A DNA stretch of 64,000 nucleotides, from assembly GCA_946902985.2 (NCBI GenBank), contig OX336389.2, positions 1,009,887,441 to 1,009,951,440 on the forward strand, read 5' to 3'. The stretch is from Meconema thalassinum. Lineage: Eukaryota > Arthropoda > Insecta > Orthoptera > Tettigoniidae. Below the pieces are notes generated by a model. That model was not told the origin of the DNA and did not search any database. It saw only the letters and a list, made by a program, of their open reading frames with translations. Made by a program: the position numbers and the translations under genes. Positions 11,203-21,662 of the stretch are shown here, in pieces (position 1 is the first letter of the stretch; every line of letters starts with the position of its first letter).

Positions 11203-11469
11203 TTATTTCAACCACTGCTTATATGCCGCTTTTTGTTGTGCAGTTGCATCTGCCGGCAACACAGGACACTTTTTCGAACCATCAACAATATTTTCCAATT
11301 CATACGACCGAAAAACCATCAACACATGCCATTTCCACTTTGCCCAGTCTTCAGGTCCTTCAAGTGTATCCACTTGAACTTTGTAGTCTCTGCCGGCTGC
11401 CATTTTGAGGTTATCCTTACTCACAAAAAATACAGCACGTGTTCCACAGGCGCTCAGCTTCGGATCCAC
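11203..11469 (-). pseudogene. copia gag N-terminus
   Basis: N-terminal gag segment containing DWAKWKWHVLMVFRSYELENIVDG, typical of copia gag. A single in-frame stop after QWLK at about 11203 separates it from the rest of gag, which resumes at once in the same frame (DAKAAGLVAGALGKSV). The preceding bases include the primer binding site and a short leader. Confidence 0.85.
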
Positions 11470-11497
11470 TCACGAGATAATACCATTTACACGTGGC

Positions 11498-11511
11498 CTG
11501 GGTCCATAACC
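11498..11511 (-). promoter_or_regulatory. primer binding site for tRNA-iMet fragment
   Basis: Directly inside the 5' LTR, the minus strand reads GGTTATGGACCCAG. It is complementary, with one mismatch, to the anticodon arm of insect initiator tRNA-Met (CTGGGCCCATAACC), not to its 3' end. Copia is known to prime from an internal half-tRNA-iMet fragment, so this fits the family. Confidence 0.85.
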
Positions 11512-11708
11512 TGTTGGTTTTAATGTAAATCTTTATTTATCAAGTGAGAAATACAATACAAAATACAAATCATATTTTGAGATGCTTGTCACATGTCACG
11601 CGAACACGCACAGACTTTGCACTTACTCGTCTTTTGTTCTCTTCTTTATTGTACGTGTCTATTTCACCAGGTGGCGCTACTGTGCTATTTTTCTTTCAAA
11701 TATTAACA
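11512..11708 (-). repeat. copia 5' LTR
   Basis: 197-base terminal repeat, partner of 7147-7343. In the element's orientation it is the 5' LTR, next to the primer binding site. Confidence 0.92.
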
Positions 11709-11713
11709 CAAAT

Positions 11714-12650
11714 AACTGTGTGAGAATTCGAAGTCTGTCACCTCGATTATGACTTACATATATTTTAAACATTTCTCTCTTTACATTACATATCATTACT
11801 AATTACATTTTCTCAAACAAAGTATTTATTTCGTATATCTCAACCGACCATTGTGAAAAGAACAATTCAGTTTTCGTATAATTGAAAATAATTCCACTGG
11901 AGATTCTCCTCAAAGGAAAACACGTCAAAACTACAGCATGGGAAAGAACCTATCGTGAGAAGGTACAAATTAACCATTAGATTTGAACGCTAAACCAAGT
12001 TGGAGTTTCCCACAAGAATCCACAAAAATTTAAAAAACTGAACGAGCTCACAAAGGGAGTCAAAATTAAAAGAATTTCAAAAAATCTGGATTACCAGAAA
12101 TAAATTCGCACAATCACAAAGAATCATACTAGAAATCACTATGTTCAATGTCTATGCTCAATCTGCCAAAAATATAGACCTGAATGTCTATCTAATAACT
12201 TGCATGAGCTTTCAAAAATGTATTCGAAGTCAAATTCAAAAAGTCCAGAGAATTTGTTCAAAGTCGAATTCACGTATACGACGGATTATGGGACATCTGC
12301 TTGAGTTAGAATTATTTTTATGTAATTTGAACGTCGTCTTCTCCCTATAATTTTTCTCATGTTGTCTTCCCAACAAACTATATTCTTCTATCTTATTCCC
12401 AAATTACATCTTAATGAAAGCAAGGTAATGTTCAAAGTAACACTACAATAACTACTAAATTGAACTACAAAGAGAATGACATACTCGGACAGAAATGATT
12501 AAAGAATCACCCTAGCCCTCGTCTGTAATTCTTAACTACTCTAATCAAAATTGGTGAAAAGGAACATTCAAAAGCATGACAAATTCATACTGTCTACTAA
12601 AAGAAAACTTCCAGCTACCTTGTTGAAGTTCTAGTTGAATGAAGTGAGAA
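11714..12650. other. gene-free AT-rich stretch
   Basis: No coding frame or repeat recognised. Short open frames here are isolated and unlike any family I know. Confidence 0.5.
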
Positions 12651-12654
12651 TGTT

Positions 12655-12730
12655 ATAACACATACTCCTGCCTGGGATCGAACCATATCTGCTCAGCTGT
12701 ACAGATTACGAAACGACTGGATATCAAGTA
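12655..12730 (-). repeat. tRNA-like SINE fragment
   Basis: On the minus strand atggttcgatccc is a strong B-box match, with a plausible but weak upstream D-arm region. No convincing cloverleaf or target duplication was found. Confidence 0.35.
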
Positions 12731-14340
12731 GACCCGATTTCCGTTCGCGAAACGAGACGAAGCTAACAGATGTTCATTTGAGAAAGTTCATAGTTCTTTC
12801 ACTTGCTAGAGAACATGACAACATTGATGTAGTAAGCCAAGCCAGTTTCATTATGTAGCAGTACAAATTGTCATTCAGACTTTCATAGTCTCTTCAATCT
12901 TCTCTTATAAAGTCTCATACTATAGTTGCTCATATTGGAATCAAGTAATCATCCTGAGTATTCAACGCTGCTATGTGTTACATTTCTTGCCTGTGTTTAG
13001 CCCATATTCTGCATCTTCATAACGTAGCAATATCTCTCGCTCTTTATATCATCTATGACAATCATGGCTAAAGCTGTTTATTCTGTACTGCAATGTAGAA
13101 CACAATGTTGTACCATTGGCTTAATAAGAAGTTGTCATACGTGACTGCAAGTTCGCTGTGCTCGAACTGAAGGTTAACACTGTCTGAAACTATAATAAGA
13201 TCAGACGAAAATCCTATCACGTTATACTGTAACACGTATATGTCGGTTCAACTCCACGATTACCGAACCAACACGTCTTCACGGCAACGCACGAACAAGT
13301 CTTAGACCAGAGAGCTCTACGAGCCTCCTCTCTGAAGTTGTATTCACTAATCCATTCTTCGTTTGCTCTCGCAAATCATACTGTCTCCAGGTGATCCACA
13401 ATGCACCTTGTTCTCTGATCGACAGCAACTATCGATACATATATCATTGCCGAGTTCAATAATCACATGTTATAATACTGCATGCATTTATACTCATATA
13501 AAAGTTCTCAGTTATATTCCTTTATCCACAGGATGCGTTTCCCATTCTTTGTTTCATACTGCATTGTGTATATTGCTCTACCACGATGTTCAAAATAACG
13601 ACAGTGGTGCTGTGTCCATCTTGTATTCAATACAAGTATTAAAATATCCAACATGTGGTTGTCGGCATGTACGGCGGGTTGCTGACAGCTCCTGACCGCG
13701 CCACAGTACTACCGCGCACCTGCATTCCAATGGAATTTCGCAGTGCTGCCATCAGTGTTATTGACAACTTAACCTATATCCAACTAAATACAAAATACGG
13801 TCTCAGTACCGAGTTTAACCAGTAGGCCTGGCTTACTAATATTACTTTCGTCAAACGAATTCAGATAACTAAGTTATTTGAGGTTGGGAAAAACGAAGTT
13901 TGAACTTAAATATTACGTCATTCTAAAAATTGGATTTATCATGAAGTTGAAGGTGCGACAGGCTTCAGCAGCCGGCACAGTTCATATCCTCGCCGCTAGA
14001 TGGGGGCTTTATCCATTCCATTCCCTGACCCGGTCGGTCGACTGGAAACAGGCTGTGGATTTTCATTGTCATTAAGGTGTGGCACTATTAGGAAATTGTG
14101 CCAAAGGTAGCAACAATCTACAGTATATTATTAAAAGAATGTGTGAAAACTACAGCGAGTCATTCCAGACGTTCTACTTCCTCAATTCTTTTTTTAATAT
14201 TCGAATGATAGAATAGAACAATTTTCCCTACCAATATCCATTATTAACATCGCCCCCGTAGATCATGCGAATAAAACGAAGTTGAAAACTTTCAGCACAA
14301 AGTAGTGTGGATACAACAAAATAATTCAAAAAGTACATTT
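12731..14340. other. gene-free stretch with one repeat-like block
   Basis: No coding seen. Around 13965-14060 a GC-richer block (cgccgctagatgggggcttt, then aaacaggctgtggattttca) stands out from its AT-rich surroundings and looks like part of a dispersed repeat, but there is no second copy in this window to prove it. Confidence 0.4.
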
Positions 14341-14344
14341 CTTT

Positions 14345-14430
14345 TTTGGCTAGAGAGCGTCTTGAACCCAGGACCCGTTAGATACGAAGTTACAGCTTTA
14401 ACGCTCGTACACTTTCCCACATACTACCTA
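14345..14430 (-). repeat. tRNA-like SINE fragment
   Basis: Minus strand shows gggttcaagac as a B-box and a D-arm-like region about 40 bases upstream (gtgtacgagcgttaaagc). It is probably the tRNA-derived head of a SINE. Confidence 0.4.
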
Positions 14431-15007
14431 GGCTCATAGCTACGTAACTTCTTGAGTATGACTAAATGTCGAATGATTTCAGTTAAATCTTAAATACTGA
14501 CAGGAATGCATTCAATCAGTCAGTGCCTTTTCATGTTTTCAACGTAACGCATTTTAATGACTGATTTGCATTAATAATGCCAATGAACTGCACATATTAC
14601 TCTCAATCCACAACTTTCCTCCATCTTGGATTTCTTGCAGCTGACCCAATCGCAACACGAAGTGCAGGTAGGAATAACGTTATTCATGCCTGTACCGGAA
14701 TTGTGGCAATTTACTATTTAAGCGTTACAACCCGTAACATCTCTACTGAGCCAGCCAATGCTCTTGGCACAACACATGCGGTATGTACCATAAGCAGAGG
14801 GCACTTAACAATACAGAATCGAAGCACGTAAGATTGGAGTAATTATCAATTCATGCACGGGTGTCAATTTGACGCACTCGCCTTCCAGAATGTCACACGA
14901 AATTTACTATCTCAATAATCAGCAATAGGAGACACTGAACATAGAAATATTGATGGACAAATGGTATGGTGCTACATGGCAGACATGTTGTTGTTTCATA
15001 TGAGCGT

Positions 15008-15150
15008 CTTGGGCATCGTGGTCATTTAGCTCAATGTACTAGGGAGTGTGAAGAAATAAAGAATGAATATTTCTGTTAACCTGTGTTATTGTGGGTCTGT
15101 AATTAAAGTTAGGATTGGGAAGGAGGCGGCCGTGGCCTTAAGTTAGTATA
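15008..15150 (+). repeat. dispersed SINE-like repeat, copy 2
   Basis: Shares catcgtggtcat, aacctgtgttattgtg and ggaggcggccgtggcctta with the copies at 1229 and 35271, in the same order. The central part is diverged or shortened, and it ends soon after ggcggccgtggcc. Confidence 0.65.
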
Positions 15151-15559
15151 TTATAAGTGGGCTAATAGCCAAGAATGCTTGTTACGGCGCCACCAGGTGG
15201 TCTGCGTGGGAGACAGACCAACTTACCGATTGAAATTTGAGACAAATCAATAGAAACGTTCTGATGGTCTTAGGACGTTTCTATTTGTTACAAATTTCAT
15301 TCCTATCTTTTCTAGAGGTTATATTGATACGTTAATGATGAAATTTCTGTAGAAGCTATTGGGACTCCGCGGTTCGTTTTTCTTCTCAAAAGGGTAATTT
15401 TGGTTCACAAAAATATAATTAGTACCATATGGTTAAAGGCACCTAGTGTATTATTGCAATGCGTTAAAATCGTTCATATAACCCTTCTTTGTACAACGTG
15501 ACTAATCCCACACAAAGTTGCTCCTACTAATCCCACACAACGTCTCTCCTTCTACATCA

Positions 15560-16130
15560 GATTTACTAACAATAACGTTATGGTCCTCTGTTCGAGCTGT
15601 TTCCTTAATAACGTTCTTGACGGAATATGTACAATTTATTTTAATAACGATATGGTTTGACTAATAACAAAGAAATAGGAATAGCATTAATATGTAAAAC
15701 TTAATTTTAGCCGTCTTCTTAATAACGTTATCATCGGTAGCTCCCAAAATTTCGTTCCTTAGAGATTAGGTATGACAAATAATGAAAATAGGCGAATAAC
15801 ATTTTTATGAGGAACTTTCTTTACACACCTTTCGAATAACGTTATTGTCAGTAGTTCGTTCAATTTCTTTCTTCACCATCAGGTTGAACTAATAACGAAA
15901 TGATGCCAATAACGTTATTTAGTTATTCACAATGTGAGCCACCCGCCCATTAACGTTATTGGTAGGGACCGGAATAATAGCGTTCTTCAATTCGGTTACT
16001 GAATTTAACGTTATAGTGATAGTAAATGATAAATTCGGTATTCGTGACGAAACGAAGTAATTCGTTCTGTAACGCATTTACCTAAAAGCAATAATGGAGT
16101 TTTCCGGTACATTGCCTAATTACGTTACGG
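15560..16130. repeat. cluster of AATAACGTTATT-like palindromes
   Basis: At least nine occurrences of taacgtta or close variants lie within about 570 bases, several as the full palindrome AATAACGTTATT (for example near 15835, 15908 and 15949). The intervening sequence is not an obvious tandem repeat. They could be an unusual degenerate satellite or subterminal repeats of a transposon. No coding is seen. Confidence 0.5.
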
Positions 16131-16144
16131 TTACGTTATCTAGC

Positions 16145-16460
16145 CCTGCTTTTAAGCACTTGGTCAATGCGAAGGAAGTGTGAATTTCCTCCAAGGTCTT
16201 CCATGCGTCCTTCGCAAACACGCATTCTCCAATGTCCTCCAAATGCTCTCTTGACACACATTTTAGTAGGAAAGCGAGAGAGCCATGCGGTTAATTCACG
16301 CCTGGTCAACATTCAAATGGTTGACTTCCTCTTCATTAAACCCAGGATCGATTGCGTTCCGACAGTTTTTGTTGATAAGTTCTGCTTTGGCTACTTTAGA
16401 CCATGAAAAATAGCTCGAAAAACAAGGCTTGTCCATTCGTTCTTTGTTTTCTTCCGGCAT
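16145..16460 (-). pseudogene. second copia gag remnant
   Basis: From an ATG at 16458-16460 on the minus strand, the translation reads like copia gag, including WSKVAKAELINK and NAIDPGF. After a stop it continues in another frame with LEDIGECVFAKDAWKTLEE, the conserved AKDAWxxLE block of gag. At least one stop and one frameshift are present and the rest of the element is missing. It sits just downstream of a copia-type primer binding site and LTR, which fixes its identity. Confidence 0.75.
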
Positions 16461-16552
16461 TTTGAATCAACTGCTCACAACTAGACAACACATTTCTCAC
16501 TTCTTGAAAAAACACTGCACAAACTCTATCACTTATCTTTCTTCTCAGCGTT

Positions 16553-16567
16553 CCTGGGCCCATAACC
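16553..16567 (-). promoter_or_regulatory. primer binding site, second copia
   Basis: The plus strand reads cctgggcccataacc, an exact match to the initiator tRNA-Met anticodon arm, so the minus strand is complementary to it. It lies three bases from a TGTT-starting LTR-like end at 16571, the same arrangement as in the complete copia element. Confidence 0.75.
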
Positions 16568-16570
16568 CAG

Positions 16571-16801
16571 TGTTATACAGTACATAAAAATAGAACACAG
16601 CACATTTAAGCTTTGGTTTATTATCGAACTCACAACACAATTAAATACATAGCGCGCTCTCTCACACAAAGCAGTATACAGAGAGTTCTAGTTACCTTGC
16701 ACAAAGCATTATATAGTGCTACTAATACACGAGTCGGAAATGGTTCAGTTACTACTACTAGAGTCATAAACACTGTTAATAATAATTTATAGGTGGAAAC
16801 A
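16571..16801 (-). repeat. probable LTR of second copia remnant
   Basis: Starts tgttatac next to the primer binding site. It plausibly ends at aaaca near 16772 or 16801, giving about 200-230 bases. The outer end is uncertain because no second LTR exists in the window. Confidence 0.5.
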
Positions 16802-16918
16802 AATAATTGTCCAAAAGAATTTACCAAATTGTTGAGGTTCTTTCCGATAGGGTTGCCAACACTGCTACAGAGGGCACTAATGAAAAAAGAAGAAGAAAAA
16901 GGAAGACAACACTTTTTA

Positions 16919-17122
16919 TGGGACCACTTTTTACGTAGGATTTGAAGCGCTGGACATGACTTTTCATTTTCAAAATGCCACACACATTAGCCATCAAATG
17001 GAATTAAGGCCAGATAAGAAGCGAGCAGATAGAATATTACTTCCACCTAACTGGTACTAGAATGCACCGTTCCTAGAAACAATGCTAATAACATTTTTAA
17101 GGAAACAGGTAGTTTTGGGAAC
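16919..17122 (+). repeat. local repeat blocks A-B
   Basis: Block A (16919-17038, with gatttgaagcgctggacatg) is followed directly by block B (17035-17120, with ctaactggtactagaatgca). Both recur at 17566-17799, but there as B then A. Identity between copies is high, with a handful of differences. They lie on either side of the JAMP exon. Confidence 0.8.
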
Positions 17123-17158
17123 ATAATCAATATACAATATATTTTGATTTCTACTCAC

Positions 17159-17328
17159 ATATTAATCCTCCAAATATTGCTTGAATCAAGGCCAGTGTGG
17201 GAAAGAAATACAGAGCTGCATATATTGACATTTTTCCATATCTAGGAAGAAAGTGGTGAGCTAACCATGGGCGAACTATCAGCATTAATAGAACAGATAA
17301 TGCATAAAATATGAACACCATGGTGTAT
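17159..17328 (-). CDS. JKAMP: internal exon of JNK1-associated membrane protein (JAMP)
   Basis: On the minus strand a pyrimidine-rich acceptor (ttgtttcag) at 17329-17337 precedes a 170-base open segment, which ends at the donor GTGAGT (17153-17158). It encodes YTMVFIFYALSVLLMLIVRP, then a short basic loop, then KMSIYAALYFFPTLALIQAI and FGGLI. This matches the conserved middle of animal JAMP (the YxxVF...LLRP and SIYAALYFFP blocks), a multi-pass ER membrane protein that links RNF5 and proteasomes in ER-associated degradation and binds JNK1. The segment covers about 57 of roughly 300 residues and would span about two membrane helices. I found no other JAMP exon: upstream exons would lie at higher coordinates, downstream ones at lower coordinates or outside the window. 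Confidence 0.85.
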
Positions 17329-17565
17329 CTGAAACAAAGAAAACAATACTAATTAAACAAAATTAAATTCAGAGCCATTTTTGAGGGAGGCTTAGGATGA
17401 AGACCTAAAAATTAAAAAATAACACTGTCTCCCCACTTCTAATCCAAACAGTTATCTGGTTCAACAAATCTTCATGGCGATAAACAACTTTCAGACAGCA
17501 ATGAGTACCAATAGTACTTGGAAGTTGGTCTAAACAGTAAGTAGCCTAAAGGGTGGGATGGGAAT

Positions 17566-17799
17566 GAATTACTTCCACCTAACTGGTACTAGAATGCACC
17601 GTTCCTAGAAACAATGCTAACAACATTATTAAGGAAGCAGGTAGTTTTGGGAAACTTTCAGCCTTGTGATCAAAAGCACGGGACCACTTTTTACGTAGAA
17701 TTTGAAGCGCTGGACATGACTTTTCATTTTCAAAATGCCACATACATTAGCCATGAAATGAAATTAAGGCCAGATAAGAAGCGAGCAGATAGAATATTT
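17566..17799 (+). repeat. local repeat blocks B-A
   Basis: Second copies of blocks B (17566-17651) and A (17679-17799), in swapped order relative to 16919-17122 and the same orientation. Open frames here are shared with the repeat, so I do not call them genes. Confidence 0.8.
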
Positions 17800-18094
17800 T
17801 GCCTGTCTTGAGTCATAAAAAAAATATATTTAAGAAATGTTGTTAGCATACAAGGACACCACCTTATACGGTTTGCCAATAATTGGATCAAAAAAATTGT
17901 GGGTGAAAGTACAGCAAAATTTGTAAGACACGTGGACAGTGACACTCCATTAAGGCCTGAGTTCAAGAGGAAAAGTTCAGAGAAAGTCAAACAGCATAAG
18001 GTTACCAATACCAAATGCAGTTTTTCAGCTATTAGATCGGGTTGTGTACATGAAGTACAGGTGATCGGGATGTTAAACTAAGTTAAAACGTCTA

Positions 18095-18175
18095 ACATGA
18101 CCAGGACTCGTACCTGGGACCTTCAGATTTCCGGCTCGATGCATCAGGTTAACTGTTGCTTTCTGTAACATGGAT
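18095..18175 (-). repeat. tRNA-like SINE fragment
   Basis: Minus strand reads like a tRNA tail (ggtcccaggtacgagtcctg as anticodon-to-T region). The preceding sequence contains gttaacctgatgcatcgagc as a weak D/anticodon region. It looks like a SINE head or tRNA pseudogene. Confidence 0.4.
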
Positions 18176-18179
18176 CCAA

Positions 18180-18610
18180 CATTAATGTGTGGGGCTAAAT
18201 TTATAAGCAGTGCAAGAGGTTTAGTTTCTAGTCCCACTTCCATTATTTTATTTTAAAATTTAAATACACATATTGTTTGTACCTCCTACAGCAAAAAAGA
18301 AAAATTACATCACACAAAGACTGTATCAAAATACATTTTTTGGTGCAAAATCAACTATCTGTATTAGTCTTCCGAAACACGATTGGTATGCTACAAAATT
18401 GTGACAAATAGATGTGTCTTCCTTAATGCACGTGAAATGTGCTTCTCTTCCCCTTCACAGTCGGAAGAGTGAATGTGGATAAATTAGTTTATTGTATGGG
18501 CTTGGTGTAATGAATTAAATAAACTACCAATAACATTTCAATGTAACATGAACATCTAAATGATTTTATCAATACTGTATTAATTTGTTTTGTCATAAAA
18601 TTGTAAGTCA
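18180..18610. other. gene-free AT-rich stretch
   Basis: Nothing recognisable seen before the LINE tail at 18615. Confidence 0.5.
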
Positions 18611-18614
18611 ATGA

Positions 18615-18843
18615 AGTAAGGCTACCAAGACGAGCACTGGAACGACGGATGACAGGGAAGAGAGGACGAGGAAGACCAAGAATGCATTGGATGGACTCGG
18701 TGGAGAATAGTATTAGAAAACGGAACCTGGATTGGAACACCGTGTCGGAAGAGGAATGGTGGAACGACAGAACAAAGTAGAGAGGAACCACATTTGCCCC
18801 CACCCAGTGTCAACTGGAAAAGGGGAAATGATGATGATGATGT
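18615..18843 (+). mobile_element. LINE 3' end with (ATG)n tail
   Basis: A 5'-truncated non-LTR retrotransposon. The frame encodes ALERRMTGKRGRGRPRMHWM and then EEEWWNDRTK, the C-terminal block common to many LINE polyproteins (GRPRxRW...W). A tryptophan codon appears changed to a stop just after DRTK. It ends in a short (atg)n tail around 18829-18848, as expected for target-primed insertion of this class. Confidence 0.7.
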
Positions 18844-21045
18844 TGATGAACGTGGGCTTTCAAATTATGATCTATCAATATTAACTGATGCATGTCTTCA
18901 TAGCAAAGGTGTGGTGGTGTATACCAATGATTTTGCATGTTTAATCAATACAAATCAGGAAAAATCATGATTTTTTTAAATAACTAATTGTATCCACCAG
19001 CTTGATGAGGTGCTGGCAGTGGGAAGCCAGAATTTTTGGGTTAGAAGCTAAACATTGGTCTTCCAAAAAGCCCATGGCCACATCCAATTCAAATGTCAGA
19101 ATGAATCAAACATGGTGGCTTGAGTTATAATGAAACGTCCCTGGTTGATATATTATTAAACAAACAATATGATTTGCAACTAGTCACTTAAATGTGATGT
19201 TCTTGGTACAGAAAGATACTCAGATGCTTGTATTTGTTTCATGCTTGGTTACTGATGTGGAGAGCAGTGCAGTGGCATCTTATACTGTGTGAGCATTAGC
19301 AAGTGTGTTCACATAACCTAGAGTGTGAATAGTACAGTAGAGCATCATTAGGAAGTGTAGTGGTATCTTATACTGTGTGAGCACCAACAAGTGTGTTCAC
19401 ATAACCTAGAGTGTGAATAGTACAGTAGAGCATCATTAGGGAGTGTAGTGGTATCTTATACTGTGTGAGCACTAGCAAGTGTGTTCACATAACCTACAGT
19501 GTGAATAGTACAATAGAACATCATTACGGAGTGTAGTGATATCTTATACTATGTGAACACTAGCAAGTGGGTTCACATAACCTACAGTGTGAATAGTACA
19601 GTAGAGCATCATTAGGGAGTGTAGTGGTATCTTATACTGTGTGAGCACTAGCAAGTATGTTCACATAACCTACAGTGTGAATAGTACAGTAGAGCATCAT
19701 TAGGGAGTATAGTGGTATCTTATACTGTGTGAGCACTAGCAAGTGTGTTCACATAACCTACAGTATGAATAGTACAGTAGAGCATCATTAGGGAGTGTAG
19801 TGGTATCTTATACTGTGTGAGCAATAGCAAGTATGTTCACATAACTTACAGTGTGAATAGTACAGTAGAGCATCATTAGGGGGTGTAGTGGTATCTTATA
19901 CTGTAAGAGCAATAGCAAGTGTGTTCACATAACCTACAGTGTGAATAGTACAGTAGTGCATCATTAGGGAGTGTAGTGGTATCTTATACTAAGTGAACAA
20001 TAGCAAGTGTGTTCACATAACCTACAGTGTGAATAGTACAGTAGAGCATCATTAGGGAGTGTAGTGGTATCTTATACAGTGTGAGCACTTGCAAGTTTGT
20101 TCACATAACCTACAGTGTTAATAGTAGAGTAGAGCATCATTAGGAAGTTTAGTTGTATCTTATACTATGTGAGCAATAGCAGGTGTGTTCACATAACCTA
20201 CAGTGTGAATAGTACAGTAGAGCAGCATTAGGGAGTGTAGTGGTATCTTATACTGTGTGAGCACTAGCAAGTGTGTTCACATAACCTACAGTGTGAATAG
20301 AACAGTAGAGCATCATTAGGGAGTGTAGTGGTATCTTATACTGTGTGAGCACTAGCAAGTGTGTTCACATAACCAACAGTGTGAATAGTACAGTAGAGCA
20401 TCATTAGGGAGTGTAGTGGTATTTTATACTGTGTGAGCACTAGCAAGTGTGTTCACATAACCTACAGTGTGATTAGTACAGTAGAGCATCATTAGGGAGT
20501 GTAGTGGTATCTTATACTATGTGAGCAATAGCAAGTGTGTTCACATAACCCAAAGTTTGAATAGTACAGTAGAGCATCATTAGGGAGTGTAGTGGTATCT
20601 TATACTGTGTGAGCACTACCAAGTGTGTTCACATAACCAACAGTGTGAATAGTAAAGTACAGGATCATTAGGGAGTGTAGTGGTATCTTATACTGTGTGA
20701 GCACTAGCAAGGGTGTTCACATAACCTGCACTGTGAATAGTACAGTAGAGCATCATTAGGAAGTGTAGTGGTTGATTATACTGTGTGAGCACTAGAAAGG
20801 GTGTTCACATAACCTACAGTGTGAATAGTAGAGTACAGCATCATTAGGGAGTGTAGTGGTATCTTACACTGTGTGAGCACCAACAAGTGTGTTCACATAA
20901 CCTACAGTGTGAATAGTACAGTAGAGGACCATTAGGGAGTGTAGTGGTATCTTATACTGGGTGAGCACTAGCAAGTGTGTTCACATAACCCACAGTGTGA
21001 ATAGTACAGTAGAGCATCATTAGGGAGTGTAGTGTTATCTTATAC

Positions 21046-21662
21046 AGGGTCTTTCATATAAAGTAAGAACGGCGAGCGGCGGTATTGTCATTCGCTGCTG
21101 AAGCCGGCTTGACCGAGCTTGTTACGCGCCACGGCCCCCTGCTGTAGTATTGAAAGCGCGCGTATAGTACAAACTTGACCTTGCAATAAGCGTGCAGGTG
21201 TTGTCAGTCGCCAGTCTGAACCACAGCTGCTAACATGTTGGGACAACATCGTATTTTTGTATGTAACGTTTATTTTAATTACAATTCGGCTCGGCGGGTA
21301 CGTGATGCATTTGTTCAGCAGTTTCCTGATGAAGTGCCACCTTCACTAGCACACATTCACGTAATTGTAAATAACTTTGACACTACTGGTTCAGTGCTCA
21401 GTAAAAAAACACAAAATAAAAAATCACAAAAAATACAGTGGCATGACTCACTCGCGTCAGCCAAAATGTGGTTACCAGATACAATGCCTGTATAACCCAG
21501 GAAGGACGACACTTCCAGCAACCTTTATAAGGTAATATTTTATAGAAGATTGTACACACGCTTAGAGCAGGGGGCCACGGCTCGCCACAAGCTTGGTCAA
21601 GGCCACCACACTAGCGGATAACAAACCCGCCGCTTGGCGTTCTTACTTTATATGAAAGATCC
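21046..21662 (+). mobile_element. 617-bp TIR transposon inside the satellite
   Basis: Inserted in a satellite monomer. Ends are imperfect inverted repeats of roughly 100 bases: the left end starts agggtctttcatataaagta and the right end is the inverse of ggatctttcatataaagta. Removing it restores the monomer (tatac|tgtgtgag) with no target duplication visible. It is a short, probably internally deleted element that keeps only an N-terminal DNA-binding frame. Confidence 0.85.
21235..21495 (+). CDS. DUF4817-like helix-turn-helix fragment of a transposase
   Basis: An 86-residue frame within the TIR element. Residues 8-58 (FVCNVYFNYNSARRVRDAFV, then FPDEVPP, IHVIVNNFDTTGSVLSKK) match the pattern of the DUF4817 helix-turn-helix found at the N-terminus of insect DDE transposases: a Y-F start, an RxxF helix, FP, and an F..TGSV end. 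The catalytic domain is missing and the tail after residue 58 is not recognisable. It could bind the element's ends at most. Confidence 0.65.
   Translation: MLGQHRIFVCNVYFNYNSARRVRDAFVQQFPDEVPPSLAHIHVIVNNFDTTGSVLSKKTQNKKSQKIQWHDSLASAKMWLPDTMPV

Larger units (their letters stand above)
7147..11708 (-). mobile_element. copia LTR retrotransposon
   Basis: Complete Ty1/copia-type element of 4562 bases on the minus strand. It has 197-base LTRs at both ends, TG...CA termini, and a perfect 5-base target duplication CAAAT at 7142-7146 and 11709-11713. Gene order read on the minus strand is gag, protease, integrase, reverse transcriptase and RNase H, which is the copia order. The LTRs differ at about four positions, suggesting a fairly recent insertion, yet the coding has stops and frameshifts throughout. 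It is therefore not autonomous now and may have been mobilised by proteins from another copy. Confidence 0.95.
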
